This document shows, in pieces, positions 18,231 to 27,777 of a stretch of DNA of 64,000 nt. Position numbers and translations under genes: made by a program. The stretch is taken from positions 1 to 64,000 of the forward strand of contig JAIEMK010000026.1 of assembly GCA_019752295.1 (NCBI GenBank), in the 5' to 3' direction. Source of the stretch: Chitinophagaceae bacterium. Lineage in GTDB: Bacteria > Bacteroidota > Bacteroidia > Chitinophagales > Chitinophagaceae. How positions within the stretch are numbered: position 1 is the first letter of the stretch; the number at the start of each line of letters is the position of its first letter. Below the pieces are notes generated by a model. It made no database searches, had not been told where the DNA came from, and was given only the letters and a program-made list of their open reading frames with translations.

Positions 18231-20138
18231 TTATTTTTTCTCCACTCTCTTGCTCAATTCAGTAACAGGCATATTAATTTGCTTACCAATTTGTTTGCCA
18301 TTTCGATAGGTAACAATTTTCATGGTTACTGCATCCTGAGGAACTAAAACGGGTTTAGTGTACTCGGGATAATAATTATCCGGGTTGGATTCGTCGAATG
18401 AATAATAGATCGACATACCACTCAACTCCGTGCTAAGGTTTGCATATAAATTTCCTTTATCATCTTTTGATGCAGATACAATGGCGTCGTAGATCGCTTT
18501 CGAATATTTAGCATCTGATATATCCCATCTGTCAAACTGATTTTCTACTCTGGACGCAAAACTGTTCCAATCCTTTTTATCTTTTGGAGACCATACAGAT
18601 TCAGCTACAGCCAGGGCTCTGGGCCATGTCATGTATTGCAAACTGCGATAATTACCCAGTTGTTCGGTCCATTGATTTCCCTGTCCGCCCAAAACATATT
18701 TTGGATCCATACCCGGTTGTACCGGATCGAATGTATAGGCTTTGTTTAAGCGAAGAGTGGCGTAAACTGGGGGCTCCAGTAAAGGCTCTCCTTGCACATA
18801 ATCGAGATAAGTAAAAGTAGTAGGCGACATCACCACATTGTGTTTCGATGCGGCAGCTTCAATACCACCTTTAACGCCCCTCCAACTCATTACATTTGCA
18901 GTTGGCGAAATGCCGCCTTCCAGAATTTCATCCCAACCCATTAATTTTTTTCCTTTTGAGTTTACAATTTTTTCTACGCGACGAACAAAATAGCTTTCTA
19001 CTTCGGGCATTGTTTTGAGTCCTTCTTTTTTCATCAACTCTTGTACTGCAGGACTTTTTTCCCAGAAATTTTTAGCGCATTCATCGCCTCCCATATGAAT
19101 ATATTCAAACGGAAACAATGCGGCTACTTCTGTAAATACTTTATCAAGAAACTCGTACACTTTTTCGTTGGCGGGGCAGAGGCCGTTTTCAACAATAGCT
19201 TCAAATCTTCCACCGGGGAACCAGTTCATGAATGATTGGCCCTGATACATTTTGTGCTCTCCTCCTGTACAGGATAATTCGGGATAAGCAGCAAGGGCGG
19301 CCATACTGTGACCAGGCACATCTATTTCTGGAAGGATCGTAAGATATCGTTCTTTAGCATACTGAACCAGTTCTTTAATATCTTCCTGTGTATAAAAGCC
19401 TCCATAAGTTTTTGGTTCTGACGCATCCGGAGCGTTAGGCGAATTAGACCATCTGCCATTGCGTTCAACCCTCCAAGCTCCAACAGCAGTAAGCTTGGGT
19501 AAACTTTTAATTTCAATTCTCCATCCTTCATCATCGGTAAGATGAAGGTGTAATAAATTGAATTTAAATTTCACCATATCATCCATAAACTGTTTTACTT
19601 CGGCTTTGGTAAAAAAATGTCGGCTCACATCCAGCATTAAACCTCTCCATCCGAATCTTGGCTGATCGTCGATTGTAACGCATGGGAGGGTCCATGATAC
19701 ATGATTGACTTGTGATTTGCTTTCGATTTCTTTTGGAAACAATTGAAGCAGGGTTTGGGTTCCATAAAATAATCCGGCTGCTTTATTGGCAGAAATAGTA
19801 ACAACGCTATCGGTTACATTTAATTGATAACCCTCGTTTCCCAATGATGCATTCGCCGTTTTTAATAAGAGCAACTTAATGCCCTTGCCCTTTAAAATAT
19901 GGTCTACTCTTAAATTGTAGCCGGTTACATTGTGCAGTTTTTTTGCCAGTGTTAATCCCAGTGCATCAACTTCTTTATTATCAGTAACGCTGATGCTTGA
20001 ATTATTTTTTAAAATAAAACTACCACTATTTTTAACCAACGAAGCAGGAACGGGTATAATGGAAGGAGTGGGCTGTGATTGTGCCTGGGCAGCCGAAAAA
20101 CCCAGTACCAGAATAATTGGCAGCATCGTTTTTTTCAT
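18231..20138 (-). CDS. GH20 beta-N-acetylhexosaminidase
   Basis: This 635-residue secreted enzyme starts at the ATG followed by a signal peptide (MKKTMLPIILVLGFSAAQAQ). It has the GH20b N-domain (to about residue 145) and the GH20 barrel: GLMLDVSRHFF, LHLHLTDDEGWRIEI, and the catalytic Asp-Glu pair in HMGGDECAKNF at residues 352-353. The C-terminus carries a short domain of the chitobiase type. It releases terminal GlcNAc or GalNAc from chitin fragments or glycoconjugates. Its leader contains an 82-bp tandem duplication and a plausible promoter. Confidence 0.93.
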   Translation of the reverse strand: MKKTMLPIILVLGFSAAQAQSQPTPSIIPVPASLVKNSGSFILKNNSSISVTDNKEVDALGLTLAKKLHNVTGYNLRVDHILKGKGIKLLLLKTANASLGNEGYQLNVTDSVVTISANKAAGLFYGTQTLLQLFPKEIESKSQVNHVSWTLPCVTIDDQPRFGWRGLMLDVSRHFFTKAEVKQFMDDMVKFKFNLLHLHLTDDEGWRIEIKSLPKLTAVGAWRVERNGRWSNSPNAPDASEPKTYGGFYTQEDIKELVQYAKERYLTILPEIDVPGHSMAALAAYPELSCTGGEHKMYQGQSFMNWFPGGRFEAIVENGLCPANEKVYEFLDKVFTEVAALFPFEYIHMGGDECAKNFWEKSPAVQELMKKEGLKTMPEVESYFVRRVEKIVNSKGKKLMGWDEILEGGISPTANVMSWRGVKGGIEAAASKHNVVMSPTTFTYLDYVQGEPLLEPPVYATLRLNKAYTFDPVQPGMDPKYVLGGQGNQWTEQLGNYRSLQYMTWPRALAVAESVWSPKDKKDWNSFASRVENQFDRWDISDAKYSKAIYDAIVSASKDDKGNLYANLSTELSGMSIYYSFDESNPDNYYPEYTKPVLVPQDAVTMKIVTYRNGKQIGKQINMPVTELSKRVEKK

Positions 20139-20299
20139 GTGTTTTTTATTGATTTTGGTTACATGTAATTCGCTAACAAACATTTCAGTTGGTGTCAAAT
20201 TTGTGTTATGCTCATTTCATGTGTTTTTTATTGATTTTGGCTACATGTAATTCGCTAACAAACATTTCAGTTGGTGACAAATTTTTGTTATGCTCATTT
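20136..20299. repeat. 82-bp tandem duplication in the GH20 leader
   Basis: Bases 20136-20217 are repeated at 20218-20299 with only three mismatches. Each unit contains the leader and an ATG. In the outer copies that ATG opens the two-codon frame ATG AAA TGA, while the innermost ATG is the real GH20 start. The palindrome TTACATGTAA (20159-20168) lies in the inner copy and has one change in the outer copy. Confidence 0.9.
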
Positions 20300-20318
20300 C
20301 ATGTAAAAAATTTGAGGG

Positions 20319-20353
20319 CAAAAGTTACGGAGGATTTTTACATGAAAATCAAA
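20319..20353 (-). promoter_or_regulatory. Probable promoter of the GH20 gene
   Basis: On the minus strand TTTG (20350-20353), a 22-base spacer and TAACTTTTG (20319-20327) approximate the Bacteroidota promoter, with one extra base inside the -7 box. It would place the tandem 82-bp units in the transcribed leader. Confidence 0.4.
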
Positions 20354-20390
20354 GACGCAAAAAAAAAGCGCTCAAAGGAACGCTAAGAAT

Positions 20391-21128
20391 TTAGAGGGAG
20401 GCATACCATAAAATTCGATGACCATTTTTCCCCCAATCCTTCATGCCCTTTTTTAATTCGACATTGAGCTGCTGAAAATTTACTTTTTTGCCTTTTTGAT
20501 TTGGGTTTAATTGGGGAATCGTGGGCTCAATTAATTCTAATTTAGTGGCAAACCAGGTTGCATACATCCTTGGTATCGCCAACCCCATGATCATGCCGGG
20601 TAACCCACCAAAACTTTCGGGACCTGCACTCACAGGTATCTGGTCTGTATAAAATGCCACCACCACTACTGAATCACAAATTTTTGTAAGCGCTTTCTTG
20701 CAGTCGAAACCGGCAATCTCTCTATGTTCATCGGTAATTCGCCAAACAAGGTTTCGTGTACTGTCTTTGACGAGATAAGTATTTTCGAATATATCTTTTT
20801 GAATGCTGAGGGTATTCGTCGTAAAATCAGTAACAACCATATCCGATTCATTCGGTTTAAAAAACCAGTATTTGTTGTCTGTATTCTCCTTGGTTAATTT
20901 ATATACCGACTTCTTGTCGTCGAATTTTATTTCATAAATATCAGTAACCATTTTTGGAATCTGCTTGATAATCTCCTCATACCAGGCTTTGTTATCTTCA
21001 TCTTCTTCCAAAGGTTTGTGTTGATTTGTTTTTTTCTCGTAAATAATTTTTCCCTTTGTAATAAACTGCGTTTGAGATTGGGCGCTTAAGAATAGTATGC
21101 TGAAGAGGAATAAAAAAAATGTTTTCAT
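20391..21128 (-). CDS. GLPGLI-family protein
   Basis: This 245-residue secreted protein has a signal peptide (LFLFSILFLSAQSQ) and the family signature GGLPGMIMGLAIPR near residues 174-187, together with AGFDCKKA. GLPGLI proteins are found in Bacteroidota, usually beside large TonB-receptor-like barrels, and have no established function. That is also the case here: the gene begins 25 bases after the stop of the barrel gene. The start is the ATG giving MKTFFLFLFS, whose leader is nearly identical to that of the GH20 gene. Confidence 0.88.
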   Translation of the reverse strand: MKTFFLFLFSILFLSAQSQTQFITKGKIIYEKKTNQHKPLEEDEDNKAWYEEIIKQIPKMVTDIYEIKFDDKKSVYKLTKENTDNKYWFFKPNESDMVVTDFTTNTLSIQKDIFENTYLVKDSTRNLVWRITDEHREIAGFDCKKALTKICDSVVVVAFYTDQIPVSAGPESFGGLPGMIMGLAIPRMYATWFATKLELIEPTIPQLNPNQKGKKVNFQQLNVELKKGMKDWGKNGHRILWYASL

Positions 21129-21153
21129 GTCTTTTTTATTGATTTTGGTTATT

Positions 21154-23925
21154 TTAAAAGCCCATGTTGGAGGGCTTCCCATTTTTATTGAAATTGTAAA
21201 TCAGTGAAAGCATGAAATAGCGCTTTACATTCTGGGAAGTAGTTTCTGAAATAAAATTGCTGCTGATATTTCGGTTGATCCCAAGATTCTGGTTGAAAAT
21301 ATCGTTTACATAAAACTTTGTTTCCCATTTATCATCTTTGGAAATAACTTTTCTAATTGCCCCATTCACGATATATGCATTTCTCTGATTGGCAAAAGCT
21401 TCGGTCTTCTGATAAAAACTGAACTCGCCATTAAAATCAATAAATAATTTCTTTTTTTTGAATTTAAACTGAAGATTGTTCCAAGCTGTGTAAGACCAAT
21501 AATTTGTTGCAATATCGGGCCTGATAGAGGAAATAGACTTGTTATAGTTGGCATCAAAGTTTATCCAGAAATTAATCCATTTGTCTTTCCAATAGCCTGC
21601 ATTAAAAGAAAAATTGGAAGCAGTTGTTTTTGTTTCATTGCGTATGCCGTTTACATAATTTACGTACCGATTAATTCTTGGACCGATTTCAAAACCTATT
21701 CGCAAAGAAGGGATAATTTCGAAACCGTAATAGACATTGGCTCTAAAATTATAATTGCCTGTTACATTAATCGACTGATTAAGTCTTCTGCCCAAACTAT
21801 CTACAAAAGAATTATTGGATATAGCATTGTCGGTGGAACTGTAATTCATGTTAAACCCAATATCGCGACTCTTTAATACTTTATAATCAAATGCTCTGAA
21901 ATCGATATTGTGCCTGAATGCCTGTTTGAGATTGGGATTCCCAACAGCAATATTTAATGGATCAATATTGTCGATCAATGGTTGAATCTGATTTAAAGTG
22001 GGGTTCTCTGTTGTTCCATTATAAACAAATTCAATTCTTCGCTGTTGCTTGGGAGTAAATTTGAAAGTTATAGCAGGAGTGAAATTGGTATAATTTACTT
22101 CTCTTTGAGTGTTCTTCCTGATATCATTCAAATGATAGGTTACCGTTCCAAGTCCTGAGCCAACTGCAAAATTGAATTTTTTTACATTGTAGCGAATATT
22201 TAATCCCCCTGTATTCCCTGTCGTATTAAAAATGAAATGATTGCTCAAACTATCGCTTAGAAGATTGTATTTTTCGTTGCCGTCTTTGTTATAGGTATTT
22301 CTTTCTGCATCGTTTCGATTTAGGTTAAGCCGATACGTTAATACCAGAAAAGTATTTTTCCAAAGAGGTTCTGTATACGTAATATTGGAGTTGATGCTCG
22401 ACCCGGTTTGCACATTTTCTTTGCGTTGATCTATATTATCGAGTCGAATAAGTGTGCCGCCTTTATTGAAATACTGATTCTTTGCCAATAAAAAACCATT
22501 TTCTTTTTTATCTGTGAAAGCCATGTCGGTATTTACAGAAATGGTTCTCCCTTTTTTTGCAAATTTTTTACGCCAGAATAGGGTGGTATTAAAGTTTTTA
22601 TTGTCGTCGTTATTGGTAGTAGTTCTGTCAGTTTCATTAATCAGTCTATTGTCTGAACTGATCGACTTTCCCAGATAGTTTAAATTGCTGGCACTCTTGG
22701 TATCAGAGGCTTTTACGATAACTTTCAGTGAACTGGATGAATCTATTTCCCAGTCATACATACTGGAGATTTTATGTCTGGTTCTTTCGTTTGCCTGCGT
22801 TTGTTCAGTTGTATTGGTAAAACTGGTATCCGGTAAAATATTTTGTGTGATAGATGTGGTTTTACCGGTAACATTTAGTTTGTTAAATTGGTAGGTATTA
22901 TTGGTATTATTCTTATCGCCATTCCATTTATTGCTAAAGTGTAATCCCCCCGTTGTTGAGATAGGAAGACCTTGCCCCCAACTAAACTCATCGCCATTCC
23001 AATTAATATTAATACCACCATCGTCATTCACAGTAGTGGTGGTATTGGGGTCTCCGGCATAATTGCGGTTCTCATCCCAATTTAAAGTTTCGAATTTAGT
23101 ATTATCGTGTGTAATATATCCTGCAATTTTTCGCTTCCCTTTGAAGGCATTGAGCAACAATTTTCCATAATTGTACTGATCAAAATCAGTGCCCGCTTCT
23201 GCTTTCCCGAAATACCCCTTTTTCTTATCCTCTTTTAATTGCAGATTGATGGTCTTTTGTTTGATGCCATCATCAATTCCTGTAAAAACGGCCTGATCAC
23301 TTTTCTTATCAAATACCTGAACTTTATCAACCGCATCGGCTCTTAAATTTTTGGTAACTACTGCGGGGTCATCGCTAAAAAACTCTTCCCCATCTACCAA
23401 CACCTTATTTACTTTCTCTCCTTGAGTAGTAATTTCACCCTTACTGTTTACTTGAATGCCGGGCATTTTTCTGAGTAGTTCCTGCACGTCTGCATTCGCA
23501 GTTACATGAAAACTATCTGCACGATATTCTGTGGTATCGCCCTTAACCCTGATTGCTGCAACGCGCTGCTTCACGATCACTTCCTGTAATAAATTGGCTT
23601 TGGTAATTAAGGGAATCTTCCCCAACATTTTTTCGCCCTGCCCATCAAACTCAATATTGTCAACATATTCAGCGTATCCGGGGTATGAAGCAATCAGAAT
23701 GTATTTCCCTGCTAAAGGGTTTTTAATTTCAAAATTTCCTTTCGCATCGGTACGCACAAATTTTACTAAAACAGAATCTTTGGGCTTGAGTAACGAAATC
23801 ACTGCATTGGGCAAGTGCTGTTTGTTGAGTGTGTCGTCGACGAACCCTTTAATGGTTGGTTCCTGAGCAGAAATCGTTTGATAACAGGTAAAAGCCATTA
23901 AAAAAAGCAGTATAATTTTTTTCAT
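21154..23925 (-). CDS. TonB-receptor-like outer-membrane beta-barrel protein
   Basis: This 923-residue protein has a signal peptide (IILLFLMAFTCYQTISAQ) and a carboxypeptidase-regulatory-like domain (IKGFVDDTLNKQHLPNAVI, residues 23-110). A plug-like domain follows (ADVQELLRKMPGIQVNSKG, VNKVLVDGEEFF), then a long alternating-polarity region ending NVKRYFMLSLIYNFNKNGK, typical of an outer-membrane barrel. It belongs to the barrel family that pairs with GLPGLI proteins and forms an operon with the next gene. No TonB box is clear, so transport activity is uncertain. Confidence 0.87.
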   Translation of the reverse strand: MKKIILLFLMAFTCYQTISAQEPTIKGFVDDTLNKQHLPNAVISLLKPKDSVLVKFVRTDAKGNFEIKNPLAGKYILIASYPGYAEYVDNIEFDGQGEKMLGKIPLITKANLLQEVIVKQRVAAIRVKGDTTEYRADSFHVTANADVQELLRKMPGIQVNSKGEITTQGEKVNKVLVDGEEFFSDDPAVVTKNLRADAVDKVQVFDKKSDQAVFTGIDDGIKQKTINLQLKEDKKKGYFGKAEAGTDFDQYNYGKLLLNAFKGKRKIAGYITHDNTKFETLNWDENRNYAGDPNTTTTVNDDGGININWNGDEFSWGQGLPISTTGGLHFSNKWNGDKNNTNNTYQFNKLNVTGKTTSITQNILPDTSFTNTTEQTQANERTRHKISSMYDWEIDSSSSLKVIVKASDTKSASNLNYLGKSISSDNRLINETDRTTTNNDDNKNFNTTLFWRKKFAKKGRTISVNTDMAFTDKKENGFLLAKNQYFNKGGTLIRLDNIDQRKENVQTGSSINSNITYTEPLWKNTFLVLTYRLNLNRNDAERNTYNKDGNEKYNLLSDSLSNHFIFNTTGNTGGLNIRYNVKKFNFAVGSGLGTVTYHLNDIRKNTQREVNYTNFTPAITFKFTPKQQRRIEFVYNGTTENPTLNQIQPLIDNIDPLNIAVGNPNLKQAFRHNIDFRAFDYKVLKSRDIGFNMNYSSTDNAISNNSFVDSLGRRLNQSINVTGNYNFRANVYYGFEIIPSLRIGFEIGPRINRYVNYVNGIRNETKTTASNFSFNAGYWKDKWINFWINFDANYNKSISSIRPDIATNYWSYTAWNNLQFKFKKKKLFIDFNGEFSFYQKTEAFANQRNAYIVNGAIRKVISKDDKWETKFYVNDIFNQNLGINRNISSNFISETTSQNVKRYFMLSLIYNFNKNGKPSNMGF

Positions 23926-24046
23926 GGAGCGATAGTTGAGGTATTGGATGCAATTGGCTGTAAAATCCATAAATTGTGTATGATAAACTAAATAATTAGT
24001 TATAATATTATGTTAAAGAATTTTATTATTTAAGTTTTAGCGATTT

Positions 24047-26089
24047 ATGCCAGCCAATAAAAAATCAGAGACCAGTTACATTGATCAGTTAACAGAAGCT
24101 TCTTCAGAGACAAGAGCCAATAAAACAAAAAAGGTTGCAAAACTGCCTATGAAAAAGTACGAGGAGATACATTTTGTGGATACCAATCAGCCCGTTTGGA
24201 ATTATTCTTTATTTACCGAAGAGGACATTCGAAACTTTCAGCAAGGAACCCATTATAGCTTATATAATTTGTTTGGAAACAAGCAGATAACTGTAAATGA
24301 TATTGCAGGAACTTATTTTGCAGTATGGGCTCCCAATGCCAGCTTTCTTTCTGTAACAGGTCACTTCAACGGATGGAATAAAGAGAGTCATCCTTTAAAA
24401 GTTCGTTTGGATAGTTCGGGTATCTGGGAAGGTTTTATTCCGCATCTGCAGGCGGGGGAAGCGTATAAATATCATATTCACGGATTTAAAGGTATTCGTT
24501 TGGACAAAGGCGATCCATTTGCCAATTTTTGGGAGAAGCGCCCCAACACTGCTTCGGTTACCTGGCAAACCGATTATGATTGGAAGGATGCTGATTGGAT
24601 GAAATACAGAAAGAAACACAATGCATTAAATGCCCCCTATTCGGTGTACGAAGTGCATTTGGCAAGCTGGATGCGCCCTGATAAAAACGATGAAGAAATT
24701 TATAATAACTATCAACAGATTACAGAAAGGCTAGTGCCTTATGTAAAAGAAATGGGCTTCACGCATGTGGAATTTATGCCTGTGATGGAACACCCTTTTG
24801 ATGGCAGTTGGGGCTATCAGGGAACCGGATACTTTGCACCCACATCCCGCTTCGGCACACCACAGGAATATGCAGCCATGGTGGATGCTTTTCATCAGGC
24901 TGGCATTGGTGTAATTCTCGACTGGGTACCTTCGCATTTTCCTTATGATGCACACGGTTTATTTATGTTCGACGGAACACATACTTATGAATATGCCGAT
25001 ATGCGAAAAGGATTTCACCCCGACTGGAACTCCTATATTTTTAATTATAAAAGGGGAGAAGTAAAATCTTTTTTAATTAGTAGTGCCCGTTTCTGGTGCG
25101 ATAAATTTCATACCGATGGAATTCGTGTAGATGCTGTGAGTTCTATGCTGCGCTTGGATTATAGCCGTAATGCAGGACAGTGGGAACCCAATGAATATGG
25201 GGGAAATGGAAATATTGAAGCCATTGCTTTCATTACCGATTTGAACGAAACACTCTACCGCGATTTCCCAGATATCCAAACGATTGCTGAAGAAGCAACA
25301 GACTGGCCGAAAGTTAGTAAGCCAACATTTGAAGGCGGACTTGGTTTTGGAATGAAGTGGATGATGGGATGGATGCACGACACACTGGATTATTTTAATC
25401 TCGACCCCGTTTATCGCCAGTTTCAGCAGGACAAATTTTCATTCAGTATGATGTATTTCTACGATGAGAATTTTATGCTGCCCCTTTCGCACGACGAAGT
25501 AGTGCATGGTAAAAGCCCGATGTTGTATAAAATGCCGGGCGATGATTGGCAAAAATTTGCCAATTTGAGAATTCTATATACCTATATGTTTACGCATCCC
25601 GGAGCCAAATTATTATTCATGGGAAATGAGTTTGGCGCTACCAGCGAATGGAATTATAAAAGCGAATTACAATGGGATTTGTTGCAACATGCCAGTCACA
25701 GTGGATTAAAATATTGTGTTCAAAAATTAAATGAATTATATCGTTCACTTCCGGCACTTTATGAAAATCAATTTGAACCGGGTGGATTTGAATGGGTGGA
25801 CCTGAACCATCGTCACGAATCGGTTCTGGTGTATATGCGCAAGGGTAAAAAAGCAAAAGATAATTTGCTCATCATCCTAAATGTAACCCCTGTTGTGCGT
25901 CGCGACTGGGAACTGTATGTGCATGGAAAAGCAAAATGGCAGGAAATATTTAATTCAAATAACACCGAGTTCTGGGGAACAGGCGATGTATATAATCCTT
26001 CTGTTAGTTCCACATTGGTAGACAAGGCTTCGGAATGCTATTTACTGAAAGTACACTTGCCTGCCTTGGGTGCAATCGTTTTAAAATAG
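24047..26089 (+). CDS. glgB: 1,4-alpha-glucan branching enzyme
   Basis: This 680-residue enzyme introduces alpha-1,6 branches into glycogen. After a polar N-terminal stretch comes a CBM48 domain (GTYFAVWAPNASFLSVTGHF, about residues 87-106), then the GH13 barrel with the nucleophile Asp in DGIRVDAVSSML near 361 and the acid Glu in IAEEATDWP near 414. The conserved LSHDEVVHGK segment and a C-terminal beta domain follow. It is separate from glgA-glgC by about 11.5 kb, but the three genes complete the ADP-glucose pathway in one window. Confidence 0.94.
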   Translation: MPANKKSETSYIDQLTEASSETRANKTKKVAKLPMKKYEEIHFVDTNQPVWNYSLFTEEDIRNFQQGTHYSLYNLFGNKQITVNDIAGTYFAVWAPNASFLSVTGHFNGWNKESHPLKVRLDSSGIWEGFIPHLQAGEAYKYHIHGFKGIRLDKGDPFANFWEKRPNTASVTWQTDYDWKDADWMKYRKKHNALNAPYSVYEVHLASWMRPDKNDEEIYNNYQQITERLVPYVKEMGFTHVEFMPVMEHPFDGSWGYQGTGYFAPTSRFGTPQEYAAMVDAFHQAGIGVILDWVPSHFPYDAHGLFMFDGTHTYEYADMRKGFHPDWNSYIFNYKRGEVKSFLISSARFWCDKFHTDGIRVDAVSSMLRLDYSRNAGQWEPNEYGGNGNIEAIAFITDLNETLYRDFPDIQTIAEEATDWPKVSKPTFEGGLGFGMKWMMGWMHDTLDYFNLDPVYRQFQQDKFSFSMMYFYDENFMLPLSHDEVVHGKSPMLYKMPGDDWQKFANLRILYTYMFTHPGAKLLFMGNEFGATSEWNYKSELQWDLLQHASHSGLKYCVQKLNELYRSLPALYENQFEPGGFEWVDLNHRHESVLVYMRKGKKAKDNLLIILNVTPVVRRDWELYVHGKAKWQEIFNSNNTEFWGTGDVYNPSVSSTLVDKASECYLLKVHLPALGAIVLK

Positions 26090-26228
26090 TACAGATAATT
26101 TTGGAATCCAAATACAATATCCCCAAATTATCCACCTTCATAAGTGGTTAACAATTTGCTAACCAGCATAATTCGTAGAATAGTTGTCTTTTTACTGTGT
26201 TCCATTCATAACCCTTAATACCCACAGT

Positions 26229-26531
26229 ATGAAAACAAAGTCTTATCAATTGTTGGTGAATGCTACCGGGCAACTAATGCAGCAACACGTTTTTGATCAT
26301 TTATCGGATGAAAAGCTTTTCAGAATGAATCATTGTTTGCGCCAATTGGGCAATCAGAATTCTGGAATTGCTTCCGATGGAATTGAAGATGAATTATTTA
26401 AGCTCTTTGGAGAAGCCAATCTCTACACCGAAACCACAACGCCACAGTCGGTACACCAGTGGCAGGCAGCGATGAGTTGTTTTGGTAAAACCATTATGCA
26501 GACATCTGCTTTGGTGGAAGAGGTAGAATAA
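26229..26531 (+). CDS. Small hypothetical protein
   Basis: I do not recognise this 100-residue soluble protein. It has no signal peptide or membrane segment. It is mostly helical in character (VFDHLSDEKLFRMNHCLRQLG; HQWQAAMSCFGKTIMQTSALVEEVE). The start at ATG 26229 avoids a longer N-terminal extension that reads like untranslated leader. Its 3' end overlaps the convergent histidine kinase gene by 38 bases, so the two transcripts would be antisense there. Confidence 0.55.
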   Translation: MKTKSYQLLVNATGQLMQQHVFDHLSDEKLFRMNHCLRQLGNQNSGIASDGIEDELFKLFGEANLYTETTTPQSVHQWQAAMSCFGKTIMQTSALVEEVE

Positions 26532-27672
26532 TTCTGAAACTTGTTCCTTTACCGGGCTCACTCCAACGCACAAAGAGCTTTCCTTTGTGGTACTGCTCAA
26601 CAATCCGCTTGCTGAGCGAAAGCCCGAGTCCCCATCCTCTTTTCTTGGTTGTAAAACCAGGCTTGAATACCTTCTTCACATTGGTGGCTGAAATGCCTTT
26701 CCCATTATCCGTTACATCAACTTTTACTTCATTCCCCGATAGTTGCGCGTGAATGCTAATGAGTCCTTTTCCATCAATAGCATCCAATGCATTTCTAATC
26801 AGATTTTCCATTACCCAATCAAAAAGGGGGGGAGAGATCATGACAGAAATATCTTCTAATTCTTTAGTGTCGGATTCAAAATTTACGGAACCTCCGGCCC
26901 GCTTTTTCATGTAATTGAGTATATGATTGATTTGTTCTGAGAGATTAGCCTTTTCGAGTTTTGGCTGACTGCCGATCTTCCCAAAGCGATCAGTAATTAA
27001 TTGTAAACGTTTTACATCTTTAGCTATTTCAGGAACGATCTTCTCGTTTCCCTGATTTTCTTTCAGAATTTCTAACCAACCCTCTAAACTACTTACAGGC
27101 GTTCCTAACTGATGTGCCGTTTCTTTTGCAAGGGATGCCCACAACTGATTTTGACTGCTTTTATAATTTGTTTGAAGCATCAAAATGGCGACGATAATAA
27201 ATAGCGCTACCACAAATAGTTGTATAATGGGATAGAGCTTGGTTTCTTTTAGTAGCCTGCTTTCTCCATAATAATATTTGTTGGCTAAATATGGATTTTC
27301 GGAAAGGATGCTCACCACCGGGGTTCTATTAAATCGTTTAAACTGTTTTAATTTATCGGTGAGATAATTCGGATTCGACTTTACTTCATTAGAATCGAGA
27401 TTTAAAAAATTGCCGGTGATAATTTCTTTCTCGGTGGTTTCAATGATCGGAATCTGATCATTTTCGGTAATGATTTTTGTAGCCAGATTAATACTAACCG
27501 TATCCGAAGAAAACAAAATGGTTCTTTGTGCTTCTACCCAGGCGGCCACATTTTTGCGTTCCTCCTTAGCGATTTTCCCGGCCAGATATTGCGAATAAAC
27601 AATGGTGCCGCTTACAATTAAAACGGCTGTGATAACCATTAAACTCTTCCAGTTCATCCAGGATCCAATCAT
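26494..27672 (-). CDS. Membrane sensor histidine kinase
   Basis: This protein is 392 residues from ATG 27672; the frame continues upstream only to a TTG. An N-terminal membrane segment (SLMVITAVLIVSGTIVYSQYL), a periplasmic stretch of about 110 residues and a second segment (IIQLFVVALFIIVAILML) precede the phosphoacceptor His in KETAHQLGTPVSSLEGW near residue 187. A GHKL ATPase domain follows with N box NLIRNALDAIDGKG, G1 DNGKGI and G2 GWGLGLSLSKRI. No response regulator is adjacent, so it is an orphan here. Family members pass phosphate to a partner encoded elsewhere. Confidence 0.87.
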   Translation of the reverse strand: MIGSWMNWKSLMVITAVLIVSGTIVYSQYLAGKIAKEERKNVAAWVEAQRTILFSSDTVSINLATKIITENDQIPIIETTEKEIITGNFLNLDSNEVKSNPNYLTDKLKQFKRFNRTPVVSILSENPYLANKYYYGESRLLKETKLYPIIQLFVVALFIIVAILMLQTNYKSSQNQLWASLAKETAHQLGTPVSSLEGWLEILKENQGNEKIVPEIAKDVKRLQLITDRFGKIGSQPKLEKANLSEQINHILNYMKKRAGGSVNFESDTKELEDISVMISPPLFDWVMENLIRNALDAIDGKGLISIHAQLSGNEVKVDVTDNGKGISATNVKKVFKPGFTTKKRGWGLGLSLSKRIVEQYHKGKLFVRWSEPGKGTSFRIILPLPPKQMSA

Positions 27673-27777
27673 AAATCTAAAGTACAGCAATTTGCTTATC
27701 CTGCATTTTTAAACCCCCATATATTATTTCTTTCATAGCTTTATCAACTCTTACAACAACACATTTTTGGTTGTCTT

